Assembly: GCA_003862155.1 (NCBI GenBank)
Contig: QOUV01000010.1
Span: 1 to 64,000, forward strand
Source: Lachnospiraceae bacterium
GTDB lineage: Bacteria; Bacillota; Clostridia; Lachnospirales; Lachnospiraceae
Length of the DNA stretch: 64,000 nucleotides
Reading direction: 5' to 3'
Part shown: positions 1 through 7,957 of the stretch, piece after piece
How positions within the stretch are numbered: position 1 is the stretch's first letter
How the letters are laid out: each line of letters starts with the position of its first letter
Translations under genes and position numbers: made by a program
Notes under the pieces: generated by a model
The model's database searches: none
Told to the model about the DNA's origin: nothing
The model's input: only the letters and a program-made list of their open reading frames with translations

Positions 1-14
1 GGAGGAAAAGACGA

Positions 15-1685
15 ATGAAAAATGTCAAAAGGTTACTTGCCATCGCGATGGCAACAGCTACTGTAGTCACAGCAGCACCTGGGGCGGTTTTTGCTCTTGC
101 AGCAGATTCTGCAACAACTTCTGCTGCAGCTACTACGCCTTCGGCGACGAGCACGACTAAGGTTACATACACTGTCGATGATGAAGAAGTCACAGCTGAT
201 ACTGATGCCAAGAAGAACCCGGCATTAAAGCTTAATACAGTGACCGATGCTGGAAAGACTGCTGCGATAACTGTATCTGGTACCACAGAAAAAGTTTATG
301 TTATACCAGAGGATACTTCGGTTGTAAAAGCTGACGAAAAGGATCAGACTATTACAGTCACAGCACAGAAGGCAGGCAAGACAAGCATCAAAGTTACAGT
401 AGGCAAGGAGGAGTTCACTGTTCCAGTAGAGATTGCTGATACTGTATCTGATAATGTCAAGACACAGATTGATGGTGAGGATTCTGATACTGTAACACTT
501 GACCAGGATACTTCAACAGCTGTAAATGCCAGGAAGACAGCAAAGATCGCCGGAACATCAGAACTTGGACTTGCTGTAAATTATGACCTTTACACTTCAA
601 AGGATGACAAGGGTCTTGTCAGCGGCAACAAGAACGATGTCGTAACACTTGCTTCTGATGGCACACTTACAGCCGGAAAGCAGGACGGAACGGTTTATGT
701 TAAGGTCTATACAAATGACAATAACGGCAAACAGATGAAGGGGGCTTCTGCCTGGGTTACTGTTACTGTTGCAAAACTTCCAGAGGCCAACATCACATTT
801 AAGCAGAAATCGATAACACTTGATGTAAAGGACAATAAGACTGCAGACCTGACAAAGGTAGTTACATTACCAGAAGGTACAAAGGCTGAGTACGAGATCA
901 CTGCTAATAACGACACAGAGAATAAGAATGCTGTAGTAGTTAAAGACAATACTCTTACAGCTAAGCAGGTGGGTAATGCCACTCTCAAGGTAACAGTCAA
1001 GGGTGACGACAAAGTTCGTGAGACTGTAAAGAAATTACCTGTCAAGGTATTAGATGAGATACCGGCTCCGGCAAAGGTGGCTTCAGATCTTAAAACAGCT
1101 AAGGAAATCGTTACTGTAAAAGTAGGAAAGACAGTTGATATCAAGGCTACAACAAAATCGACTAAGATTACATACACATCAAAAGATAAGAAGATTGCTA
1201 CCGTTGACAAGAAAGGCAAGGTCAAAGGCGTAAAGGCGGGCTACGTAGTAGTAGATGTTAAGGCTGACGCAACAGATACCATGGAAGCGGGTGCAGCTAA
1301 GGTATTTGTAGTAGTCGAGAGCGCTCCTAAGAAGCCTGCAAAGAAAGTCACAGTTGCGAAAGTTTCAAGTGTTAAGATTACAGGCCGTAAGAAGAATTCG
1401 AAGTCATTAAAGGTTTCATGGAAGAAACTTAGTGGCACAGGATACACATACGAGGTCCAGAATAGAACTGTTACAGTAACGAAGGTAAAGACCGGAAAAG
1501 GCAAGAAGGCAAAGATCAAGACAGTTACCAAATACGGTAAGTGGGCATCTAAGAAAGTAACAAGTGCCAGCGCTACTATCAGTATTTCCAAGACAAGCAG
1601 GTATCAGATTCGTGTCAGAGCCGCAAAGAGCGGTAAGAACGGAGCCTGGTCAAGTACAGTTACATCGATCAGACCTAATAAGTGA
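15..1685 (+). CDS. Secreted Ig-like (BIG2-type) surface protein
   Basis: A 556-residue exported protein. Residues 1-29 form a typical signal peptide (Lys-rich start, Ala/Val-rich core, Ala at the likely cleavage site), followed by a Ser/Thr/Ala-rich linker. The body is a series of beta-rich, Val/Thr/Lys-rich repeats; the segment around 350-430 reads as a bacterial Ig-like group 2 domain (pattern of IATVDKKGKVKGVKAG). The last 100 residues resemble a fibronectin-III-like fold with very many Lys. There is no LPXTG sorting motif or transmembrane anchor, so the protein may be released or held by charge. The start is set by GGAGG at positions 1-5, nine bases before ATG. A terminator follows at once, so it is the last gene of its transcript. 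The function is probably structural or adhesive; the exact role is unknown. Confidence 0.8.
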   Translation: MKNVKRLLAIAMATATVVTAAPGAVFALAADSATTSAAATTPSATSTTKVTYTVDDEEVTADTDAKKNPALKLNTVTDAGKTAAITVSGTTEKVYVIPEDTSVVKADEKDQTITVTAQKAGKTSIKVTVGKEEFTVPVEIADTVSDNVKTQIDGEDSDTVTLDQDTSTAVNARKTAKIAGTSELGLAVNYDLYTSKDDKGLVSGNKNDVVTLASDGTLTAGKQDGTVYVKVYTNDNNGKQMKGASAWVTVTVAKLPEANITFKQKSITLDVKDNKTADLTKVVTLPEGTKAEYEITANNDTENKNAVVVKDNTLTAKQVGNATLKVTVKGDDKVRETVKKLPVKVLDEIPAPAKVASDLKTAKEIVTVKVGKTVDIKATTKSTKITYTSKDKKIATVDKKGKVKGVKAGYVVVDVKADATDTMEAGAAKVFVVVESAPKKPAKKVTVAKVSSVKITGRKKNSKSLKVSWKKLSGTGYTYEVQNRTVTVTKVKTGKGKKAKIKTVTKYGKWASKKVTSASATISISKTSRYQIRVRAAKSGKNGAWSSTVTSIRPNK

Positions 1686-1716
1686 TTTTTTGAATTGCTG
1701 ATATTTGCTCATCAGG

Positions 1717-1756
1717 CGGGGTGGTCCTTTCGAAGGAGGGGGCCGCTCCTTTTTTG
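1717..1756 (+). terminator. Rho-independent terminator after Ig-like protein gene
   Basis: A ten-pair stem with several G-U pairs (GGGGTGGTCC with GGGCCGCTCC) is followed by a run of six to seven T. It lies about 30 bases after the stop codon of the upstream gene and separates it from valS. Confidence 0.75.
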
Positions 1757-1908
1757 TTAAAATCTGACAGTTTTAAGAGACCGGCCCATATGAAACATCT
1801 ACTTGCATTTTAGGCTCTAAGCATATAAAATATTAAGGATAATGGCTGATTGAAAGGGCATTTTATATTTTGCCAGAAGCCTGGATCAAAGGATAAAGGA
1901 GACATAAA

Positions 1909-4551
1909 ATGAAGCTTGCAAAGACATATGATCCTAAGGAAATCGAGGATCGGCTCTACAAAAAATGGGAGGACAACGGCTACTTCCATGCGAAGGTTGA
2001 TAAGAGGAAGAAGCCTTTTACGATCGTGATGCCGCCTCCGAATATCACCGGAAAGCTTCACATGGGACATGCTCTCGACAATACGATGCAGGATATCCTG
2101 ATCAGATTCAAGAGAATGCAGGGCTACGAGGCTCTCTGGCAGCCTGGCACAGACCATGCGGCCATTGCCACTGAGGTCAAGGTTACGAATGCGCTCAAGG
2201 AAAAGGGCATAGATAAGAGAAAGATCGGCAGAGAGGCATTTCTTGACTACTGCTGGAAGTGGAGAGAGGAGTACGGAAGGACTATCATCACCCAGCTGAA
2301 GAAGCTCGGAAGCTCAGCTGACTGGGAACGTGAGAGATTCACGATGGATGAGGGATGCTCTAAGGCCGTTGAGGAAGTTTTCGTAAAGCTCTATCAGAAG
2401 GGCTATATCTACAAGGGTTCGAGGATCATCAACTGGTGTCCTAAGTGCCAGACATCTCTTTCGGATGCCGAGGTTGAGCATGTGGACCAGGATGGATTTT
2501 TCTGGCATATCAATTACCCGGTAAAGGGTGAGCCTGGCAGATTTGTTGAGATCGCCACTACCCGTCCTGAGACGCTTATAGGAGATACAGCAGTAGCTGT
2601 TAACCCTGACGACGAGAGATACAAGGATATCGTCGGTAAGACGCTTCTTCTGCCTCTTACGGACAGAGAGATTCCTGTTATCGCTGATGCTTATGTTGAC
2701 AAGGAGTTCGGAACCGGCTGCGTTAAGATCACACCGGCTCACGACCCTAACGATTTTGAAGTCGGAAAGAGACACAACCTCGAAGAGATCAATATTTTAA
2801 ATGATGACGGCACTATGAATGACAAGTGCGGCAGGTACGCAGGCATGGACCGCTATGAGGCCAGAAAGGCCATGGTAGCTGATCTCGATAAGCTGGGCCT
2901 CCTTGTAAAAGTCGTTCCGCATACACACGCAGTAGGAACTCACGACAGATGTCATACGACAGTAGAGCCGATGGTAAAGCCACAGTGGTTCGTACGCATG
3001 AAGGAGATGGGAGAGGCCGCTCTCGAGGCTGGCAGAAAGGGCGATGTCAAGTTCGTTCCTGACAACTATATCAAGACATACGAGCACTGGCTCACAGGAA
3101 TCAAGGACTGGTGCATCAGCCGTCAGCTCTGGTGGGGCCACAGGATCCCGGCTTACTATTGTGACGACTGCGGGGAGATGGTCGTACAGAAGGGCGGTGC
3201 GCCAAAGGTCTGCCCGAAGTGTGGCGGAAAGCATTTTACACAGGATCCAGATACACTTGATACCTGGTTCTCATCTGCACTCTGGCCATTCTCGACACTT
3301 GGCTGGCCTGAGAAGACTCCGGAGTACGAGTATTTTTACCCGACGGATGTACTCGTTACAGGCTACGATATCATCTTCTTCTGGGTTATAAGGATGGTAT
3401 TCTCAGCCTTAGAGCAGACTGGAAAGGCTCCATTCCACCATGTACTGATCCACGGACTTGTCAGAGATGAACAGGGCAGAAAGATGTCGAAGTCACTCGG
3501 CAATGGAATAGATCCTCTCGATGTCATCGACAAGTACGGCGCAGATGCATTAAGACTTACTCTTATGACAGGAAATGCCCCTGGAAATGATATGAGATTC
3601 TACTGGGACAGAGTCGAGAATTCGAGGAACTTCGCGAATAAGGTTTGGAACGCATCGAGATTTATCCAGATGAATCTTGACGGATTCGACCTTCACGACC
3701 CGGAGAACAAGGACTTCCGCACAGAGGACAAGGCTATAATTTCGCTGGTGAACACCCTTGTAAAGGATGTCACTGACAACATGGAAAAATACGAGCTCGG
3801 CGTTGCAGTCGGCAAGGTTTTCGATTTTATCTGGGACGAGTTCTGCGACTGGTACATTGAGATGGTTAAGCCAAGGATTTACGCCAGGGATACGGATCCG
3901 AAGTCAGCTAACGCAGCACTTTTCACACTGAAGAATGTGCTCTCGATTTCACTGAAGCTTTTGCATCCATATATGCCGTTTATTACAGAGGAAATCTACT
4001 GTTCTCTTAATCCTTGTGAAGATACGATCATGACGTCAGGCTGGCCGCTCTACCAGAAGGCAGCACACGATGAGAAAGCAGAGGAGATCTACTCTAGAGT
4101 CAAGGAACTGGTAAAGGGCATGCGCGCTGTCAGAAAGGATATGAACGTACCTAATTCGAAGAAGGCAACGCTTTATATCGTATCTGAGAAGAAGGCTGTC
4201 CGCGATATTTTCGAGGAGAACACATCTCTGTACCAGACGCTTTGCTCAGCAAATGCCGTCAAAGTTCAGAAGGACAACAAGGGAATCGACGAGAAGAGCG
4301 TCTCATTTGTGATCACAGATGCGACCTGCTTTGTTCCACTCGCAGAGCTTGTAGATATGGACAAGGAGCGCGAGAGACTTCAGAAGGAGCAGAAGCGTCT
4401 GGAGGGCGAGCTCAAGAGATCGAACGGAATGCTTTCGAATCAGAAATTCCTGTCGAAGGCTCCAGCCGCAAAGGTTGAAGAGGAGAAGGCTAAGCTCGCC
4501 AAGTATCAGCAGATGATGGCAGATGTTAAGAAGAGACTTTCAGAGCTCTGA
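1909..4551 (+). CDS. valS: Valyl-tRNA synthetase
   Basis: Class I aminoacyl-tRNA synthetase of 880 residues, the usual length, that charges tRNA-Val with valine in the cytoplasm. The HIGH-type motif HMGH is at 51-54 within PPPNITGKLHMGHAL, and KMSKS is at 525-529. Between them lies the editing (CP1) domain with ATTRPETLIGDTAV, and two Cys pairs typical of the family (CPKCQ and CPKCGGKH). The C-terminal anticodon-binding domain ends in the ValS coiled-coil arm (VDMDKERERLQKEQKRLEGELKR), which distinguishes it from IleS and LeuS. AGGAG sits seven to eight bases before ATG. No T-box leader is visible upstream. The next gene starts 12 bases after the stop, so co-transcription is likely. Confidence 0.97.
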   Translation: MKLAKTYDPKEIEDRLYKKWEDNGYFHAKVDKRKKPFTIVMPPPNITGKLHMGHALDNTMQDILIRFKRMQGYEALWQPGTDHAAIATEVKVTNALKEKGIDKRKIGREAFLDYCWKWREEYGRTIITQLKKLGSSADWERERFTMDEGCSKAVEEVFVKLYQKGYIYKGSRIINWCPKCQTSLSDAEVEHVDQDGFFWHINYPVKGEPGRFVEIATTRPETLIGDTAVAVNPDDERYKDIVGKTLLLPLTDREIPVIADAYVDKEFGTGCVKITPAHDPNDFEVGKRHNLEEINILNDDGTMNDKCGRYAGMDRYEARKAMVADLDKLGLLVKVVPHTHAVGTHDRCHTTVEPMVKPQWFVRMKEMGEAALEAGRKGDVKFVPDNYIKTYEHWLTGIKDWCISRQLWWGHRIPAYYCDDCGEMVVQKGGAPKVCPKCGGKHFTQDPDTLDTWFSSALWPFSTLGWPEKTPEYEYFYPTDVLVTGYDIIFFWVIRMVFSALEQTGKAPFHHVLIHGLVRDEQGRKMSKSLGNGIDPLDVIDKYGADALRLTLMTGNAPGNDMRFYWDRVENSRNFANKVWNASRFIQMNLDGFDLHDPENKDFRTEDKAIISLVNTLVKDVTDNMEKYELGVAVGKVFDFIWDEFCDWYIEMVKPRIYARDTDPKSANAALFTLKNVLSISLKLLHPYMPFITEEIYCSLNPCEDTIMTSGWPLYQKAAHDEKAEEIYSRVKELVKGMRAVRKDMNVPNSKKATLYIVSEKKAVRDIFEENTSLYQTLCSANAVKVQKDNKGIDEKSVSFVITDATCFVPLAELVDMDKERERLQKEQKRLEGELKRSNGMLSNQKFLSKAPAAKVEEEKAKLAKYQQMMADVKKRLSEL

Positions 4552-4563
4552 TTATAGGAAAAT

Positions 4564-4752
4564 ATGATTGATTTTGACGAAGAATTAAAGAATTTCAAAC
4601 CAAGCATGGAGACAAGCGAGGCTGAGGATGCCATCCGCGACAAGGACTTGACTGACATGATCGATATTTTGAAGGAGATCACAGCCAGCCAGTCGACAGT
4701 CATCAGGCAGAGCGCGGCAGTGGCAGCTGCAGCCAAGCAAAACAGGAAGTGA
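4564..4752 (+). CDS. Small acidic hypothetical protein, 62 residues
   Basis: A short acidic protein (starts MIDFDEELKNFKP) that I do not recognise as a named family. It has no signal peptide or membrane segment. The middle (about 22-56) is predicted helical with a heptad-like pattern and the C-terminus is Ala/Lys-rich. It lies 12 bases after valS and only four bases before the TPR protein gene, on the same strand, with normal codon use. That tight packing is the main evidence that it is real. It may be an accessory partner of the zinc-ribbon/TPR protein. The ribosome site is weak (ATAGGAAAAT). Confidence 0.6.
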   Translation: MIDFDEELKNFKPSMETSEAEDAIRDKDLTDMIDILKEITASQSTVIRQSAAVAAAAKQNRK

Positions 4753-4756
4753 CCGG

Positions 4757-6175
4757 ATGGAGAAGTGCTTTAACTGCGGAAATCCGATTGGTGAGGACGA
4801 GAGGACCTGCAGGTTCTGCGGTGCGAACCAGAGAGCCTACAGGATGATCATGGCCTCGTCAGAGAAGGCCTACAATGATGGTCTGGCCAAGGCCAGAGAC
4901 CACGACATCTCCGGCGCTATAGAGAGCCTCAACCGTTCGGTCCGCTTCAACAAAAGAAACACCAAGGCCAGAGATCTGCTCGGTCTCGTATATCTGAGAT
5001 ACGGTGAGCCGGTGCTTGCACTCCGGGAATGGGTCATCGCGAAGAACTTTGATCCGGACGATGAGCTTGCGAACAGATATCTGGACAGTGCCAGCAGCAA
5101 CCCTGGTGCATTTGAGAAAATTGACACAGCTGCGAAAAAATTCAACACCGCATATAAATATGCGAGAGCCAAGGCATTTGACCTTGCTGCTCTGGAACTT
5201 AAAAATGTCGTCAGAGAAAATCCTGATATGGTAAAGGCCAGACAGCTTCTGGCACTGATCTATATGCAGGAAGGTGAGTATTCCAAGGCTTATTCAGAGC
5301 TTAAGGCAGCGAAAGAGGACGATGAGAACAATCCTCTGACAGTCAGATATCTGAAAGAAGTCCGCTCCCACCTGGTTTCTGGCAAGAAAAAAAAGAAGAA
5401 AAAGACCGACCGGCGTTCGACCGTATCTATTAATGATGGACATGATGTCGTAATGATGCCGAGGCAGTCATTCATTGAAGCTTTAGACAACTCCAAGAGC
5501 GGCCTGTTCAATATCCTTATAGGTATTGCTATAGGAATCCTGGCGTTCGTTTTCCTCGTCTCACCGACTATGAAGCAGAGAGAAAACGAAGAGACAAGGA
5601 AAGCGCTTATAACCGCGAATTCGACGACCGCTTCCTCTAAGAGTGATGCGGCTGACTTGAAGAAGCAGATAACAAGCCTTCAGAATAAGCTTGACAAGTA
5701 CGAGGGAAAGTCAGATGTCAAGGGCTCATACGAGAACCTGATAAAGGCTCAGCAACAGGCTACCGGAGATAAAGCAGACCTCGATGCTGCCAGAAAGACC
5801 TTGAAAGAGGCAAATAAAAAGCTTCTCGGCACGAGTGGAAAAGATCTGTATAAGTCGCTTACGGCACAGATTGACCAGCAGACTCTGACTACGAAGTACG
5901 ACGAAGGTAAAAACGCATTCAGGCAGAGAGACTACGACAAAGCGATAGATGCTTTAAAGACTGTTGTAAAGATTGACGATACTTATGATAACGGCGAGGC
6001 TGTGTACGAGCTGGCCCAGTCATATGAGTATAAGGGTGATACCAAGAATGCCCTGAAGTACTATCAGAAGGTAGCGAAAGATTATGCGCAGTTCTACCGT
6101 GGCAGAAGTTCCGCGAGAAAGGTACAGCAGCTGCAGCAGGCTCAGCAGAACCAGCAGGCTCAGACAAACGGCTGA
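4757..6175 (+). CDS. Zinc-ribbon, TPR-repeat membrane protein
   Basis: 472 residues. The N-terminus has a zinc ribbon with Cys4, Cys7, Cys18 and Cys21. Residues about 30-205 hold TPR-like helical repeats, followed by a Lys-rich patch (KKKKKKTDRR) and one membrane helix near 249-268 (NILIGIAIGILAFVFLV). After the helix come a coiled coil (around 285-375) and a second TPR block (around 385-460), ending in a Gln-rich tail. The predicted topology is cytoplasmic ribbon and TPRs with the C-terminal TPR block outside. Such proteins usually scaffold protein-protein contacts; no enzyme function is visible. It begins four bases after the small protein gene and ends at a bidirectional terminator, closing the valS transcript. 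Confidence 0.75.
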   Translation: MEKCFNCGNPIGEDERTCRFCGANQRAYRMIMASSEKAYNDGLAKARDHDISGAIESLNRSVRFNKRNTKARDLLGLVYLRYGEPVLALREWVIAKNFDPDDELANRYLDSASSNPGAFEKIDTAAKKFNTAYKYARAKAFDLAALELKNVVRENPDMVKARQLLALIYMQEGEYSKAYSELKAAKEDDENNPLTVRYLKEVRSHLVSGKKKKKKKTDRRSTVSINDGHDVVMMPRQSFIEALDNSKSGLFNILIGIAIGILAFVFLVSPTMKQRENEETRKALITANSTTASSKSDAADLKKQITSLQNKLDKYEGKSDVKGSYENLIKAQQQATGDKADLDAARKTLKEANKKLLGTSGKDLYKSLTAQIDQQTLTTKYDEGKNAFRQRDYDKAIDALKTVVKIDDTYDNGEAVYELAQSYEYKGDTKNALKYYQKVAKDYAQFYRGRSSARKVQQLQQAQQNQQAQTNG

Positions 6176-6210
6176 TGCCGACATCTTTATTAATAACATT
6201 TCAGACATAA

Positions 6211-6246
6211 AAATACCGGGACATCGAGTTGTCCCGGTATTTTTTG
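6211..6246. terminator. Bidirectional terminator
   Basis: AATACCGGGAC and GTCCCGGTATT form a perfect stem around a short loop. A T run follows on the plus strand and an A run precedes on the left, so it can end both the rightward TPR gene and the leftward GHL10 gene whose stop is at 6253. Confidence 0.9.
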
Positions 6247-6252
6247 TCCTAA

Positions 6253-7920
6253 TTATTTTGAGAGAACTTTCTTCAGGTTTTTCATCTCTGCCTTACCTGC
6301 GCTCTTGTTCAGGAACTGCGCTGAGAACAGTGAAAATCCCTCACAGCCGGCTTTCTTCAGCTCTTTATACTGACTTGCAATATTTGACTTGCTCTTAGAC
6401 CAGCCGTAGTCTGTCCATTTGCTGCTTTGATTTGGCTTCTCGCCTGATCTGTAAAGAGCTAATGCGACGTATTTCATCCTGCCGTTCTTATTGAGTGAAG
6501 ATTTTCTGAACTGCTTGAGCCGATTCGAGAACATCTTCGTGTGACTGCTGCCCCAATTGTTGGACCAGTAGATCTGTGGCATCAGGTAGTCGATATATCC
6601 GTTTTTCGAAAGCCAGGTGTCGATATCAGCACCCAGGGCACGATCATTTTCGAGATTTCCCTGAGGAGCTATGCCGAAGGTGGCTTTTTTATTTGAAGCT
6701 TTTACAGCTTTGTAGACTTTCTTTATCAGGTTGTTTACATTCTGGCGTTTCTTTGAGGCTTTTAGCCAATGGTCTGCGGAAAAAGCTGAACGGGTGATAA
6801 TTCCCGAGGTGTTTTTATAACCTAATACTGCAGTATAGAAGTAGTCGTCGAAAACAATACCGTCGACATTGTAAGTCATAACCTCTTTTACAGCATTTAC
6901 AACTCGACTCTGAGACTTGCCATTAGCAGGATCAAGGTAATAATCGTTGCTTCCCGTAGAGCATCTGTATGGGTTCATCCATGCAACAATCTTGATTTTT
7001 TTGGCATGCGCTTCTTTTATCATAACCTGCATCGGATCAAATTTCAGAGTTGAGGCGGCTTTTTTGGAAGCGTTTTTATAGCCTAACTTTGTAGCCTTTG
7101 GTGAAATATATTTCATGGCGTGGAATGTTTTACTTTTCCATGCGGCATCGTCATAGGCACGGACCTGCATATAAAGCGTATTGAGTTTATAGCTCTGCAT
7201 TTTTTTAAGAAGTTTGTCAGCATTTTTTTTGAATGTAGCTTTGCTGTCAGTTTTCAGACCGAGAGAAGGATAGTCGTAGACGCTTACCCAGAGACCGCGT
7301 ACTTCAGTATATTTTTTCTTACTTGTTTTTTTAGCTTTAGTTGTTTTCTTTGAAGTAGATTTCGGAACTGTTTTAGACTTAATGTTATCAGCAGGCTTTA
7401 CATCAGAAGTGTTGTTCTGGAAGGTTTTTGCCTCGCCGGAAGCACCTTTCCTGGACGAAGAGTTGTTCTGCGTGTTTTTCTTTTGAGCAGAATTTCTACT
7501 GGTAGTTTGGGTCGTAGTAGTATTTTTTGCAGTGGCTTTTTTCTTGGCAGATTTCTTTTGGGTAGTCTTTTTAGCTGACTTTATCCTGGAAGATGTCTTC
7601 TTCGCCGATTTTTTAGAAGATTTCTTACTGGTGGATTTTTTCTTCATGGAAGACTTTTTTTTGGAAGACTTCTTCTTAGCAGATTTTTTTTTGGAAGACT
7701 TTTTTTTGGAAGACTTCTTCTTAGCAGACTTTTTTTTGGAAGACTTCTTCTTGGAAGACTTTTTCCTGGAAGAGTTCTTCCTGGTAGTTTTCGCTTGAGC
7801 AGCTTCTGCCTGAGAGACTGTATTGCAAGGCTCTGCTATCGTAAGAGCTGGTACTCCGGCAAAAACGATAGCAAAGGCCATAATGACGGCAATTGTTTTG
7901 GCTTTAATCTTTTTGAACAT
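6253..7920 (-). CDS. Secreted GHL10-type glycoside-hydrolase-like protein with Lys/Ser tail
   Basis: 555 residues. A signal peptide occupies about 1-40. Residues about 45-110 are an almost pure Lys/Ser tract made of repeating SSKKKS and SAKKKS units, followed by a Thr/Lys/Asn-rich linker to about 200. From about 203 to the end is a GHL10 (DUF187-type) TIM-barrel domain: RGLWVSVYDYPS opens it, with VAWMNPYRC, DGIVFDDYF, FGIAPQGN and YLMPQIYWSNNW further on. This family is found in secreted glycan-acting proteins, but substrates are poorly known. The Lys tract probably binds teichoic acid, DNA or other polyanions; that is inference. AGGAGG is seven bases before ATG. It lies 37 bases downstream of the amidase gene on the same strand, so they are likely one wall-remodelling operon. 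Confidence 0.85.
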   Translation of the reverse strand: MFKKIKAKTIAVIMAFAIVFAGVPALTIAEPCNTVSQAEAAQAKTTRKNSSRKKSSKKKSSKKKSAKKKSSKKKSSKKKSAKKKSSKKKSSMKKKSTSKKSSKKSAKKTSSRIKSAKKTTQKKSAKKKATAKNTTTTQTTSRNSAQKKNTQNNSSSRKGASGEAKTFQNNTSDVKPADNIKSKTVPKSTSKKTTKAKKTSKKKYTEVRGLWVSVYDYPSLGLKTDSKATFKKNADKLLKKMQSYKLNTLYMQVRAYDDAAWKSKTFHAMKYISPKATKLGYKNASKKAASTLKFDPMQVMIKEAHAKKIKIVAWMNPYRCSTGSNDYYLDPANGKSQSRVVNAVKEVMTYNVDGIVFDDYFYTAVLGYKNTSGIITRSAFSADHWLKASKKRQNVNNLIKKVYKAVKASNKKATFGIAPQGNLENDRALGADIDTWLSKNGYIDYLMPQIYWSNNWGSSHTKMFSNRLKQFRKSSLNKNGRMKYVALALYRSGEKPNQSSKWTDYGWSKSKSNIASQYKELKKAGCEGFSLFSAQFLNKSAGKAEMKNLKKVLSK

Positions 7921-7957
7921 TATTCCTCCTGCGTTTTATAGTTATTAATTTACATTA

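Noticed and set aside
707-1591. Minus-strand open frames of 172 and 116 codons inside the Ig-like gene
   Set aside because: Antisense to a protein with strong signal peptide and domain pattern; Val/Thr-rich coding produces stop-free antisense frames.
1717-1908. Possible T-box leader before valS, because GGGGTGG next to a terminator recalls the T-box GGGTGG motif
   Set aside because: No room for stem I between the upstream stop and the hairpin, no GGUACCGCG consensus, and the hairpin fits a plain terminator of the upstream gene.
7590-7790. Short tandem DNA repeats that could be mistaken for a CRISPR array or satellite
   Set aside because: Repeats are in frame, have no unique spacers, and encode SSKKKS units of the secreted protein.
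7532-7798. Plus-strand open frame of 88 codons rich in Phe, Leu, Asp
   Set aside because: It is the antisense image of the Lys/Ser repeat tract of the GHL10 gene; the composition is fully explained by that.
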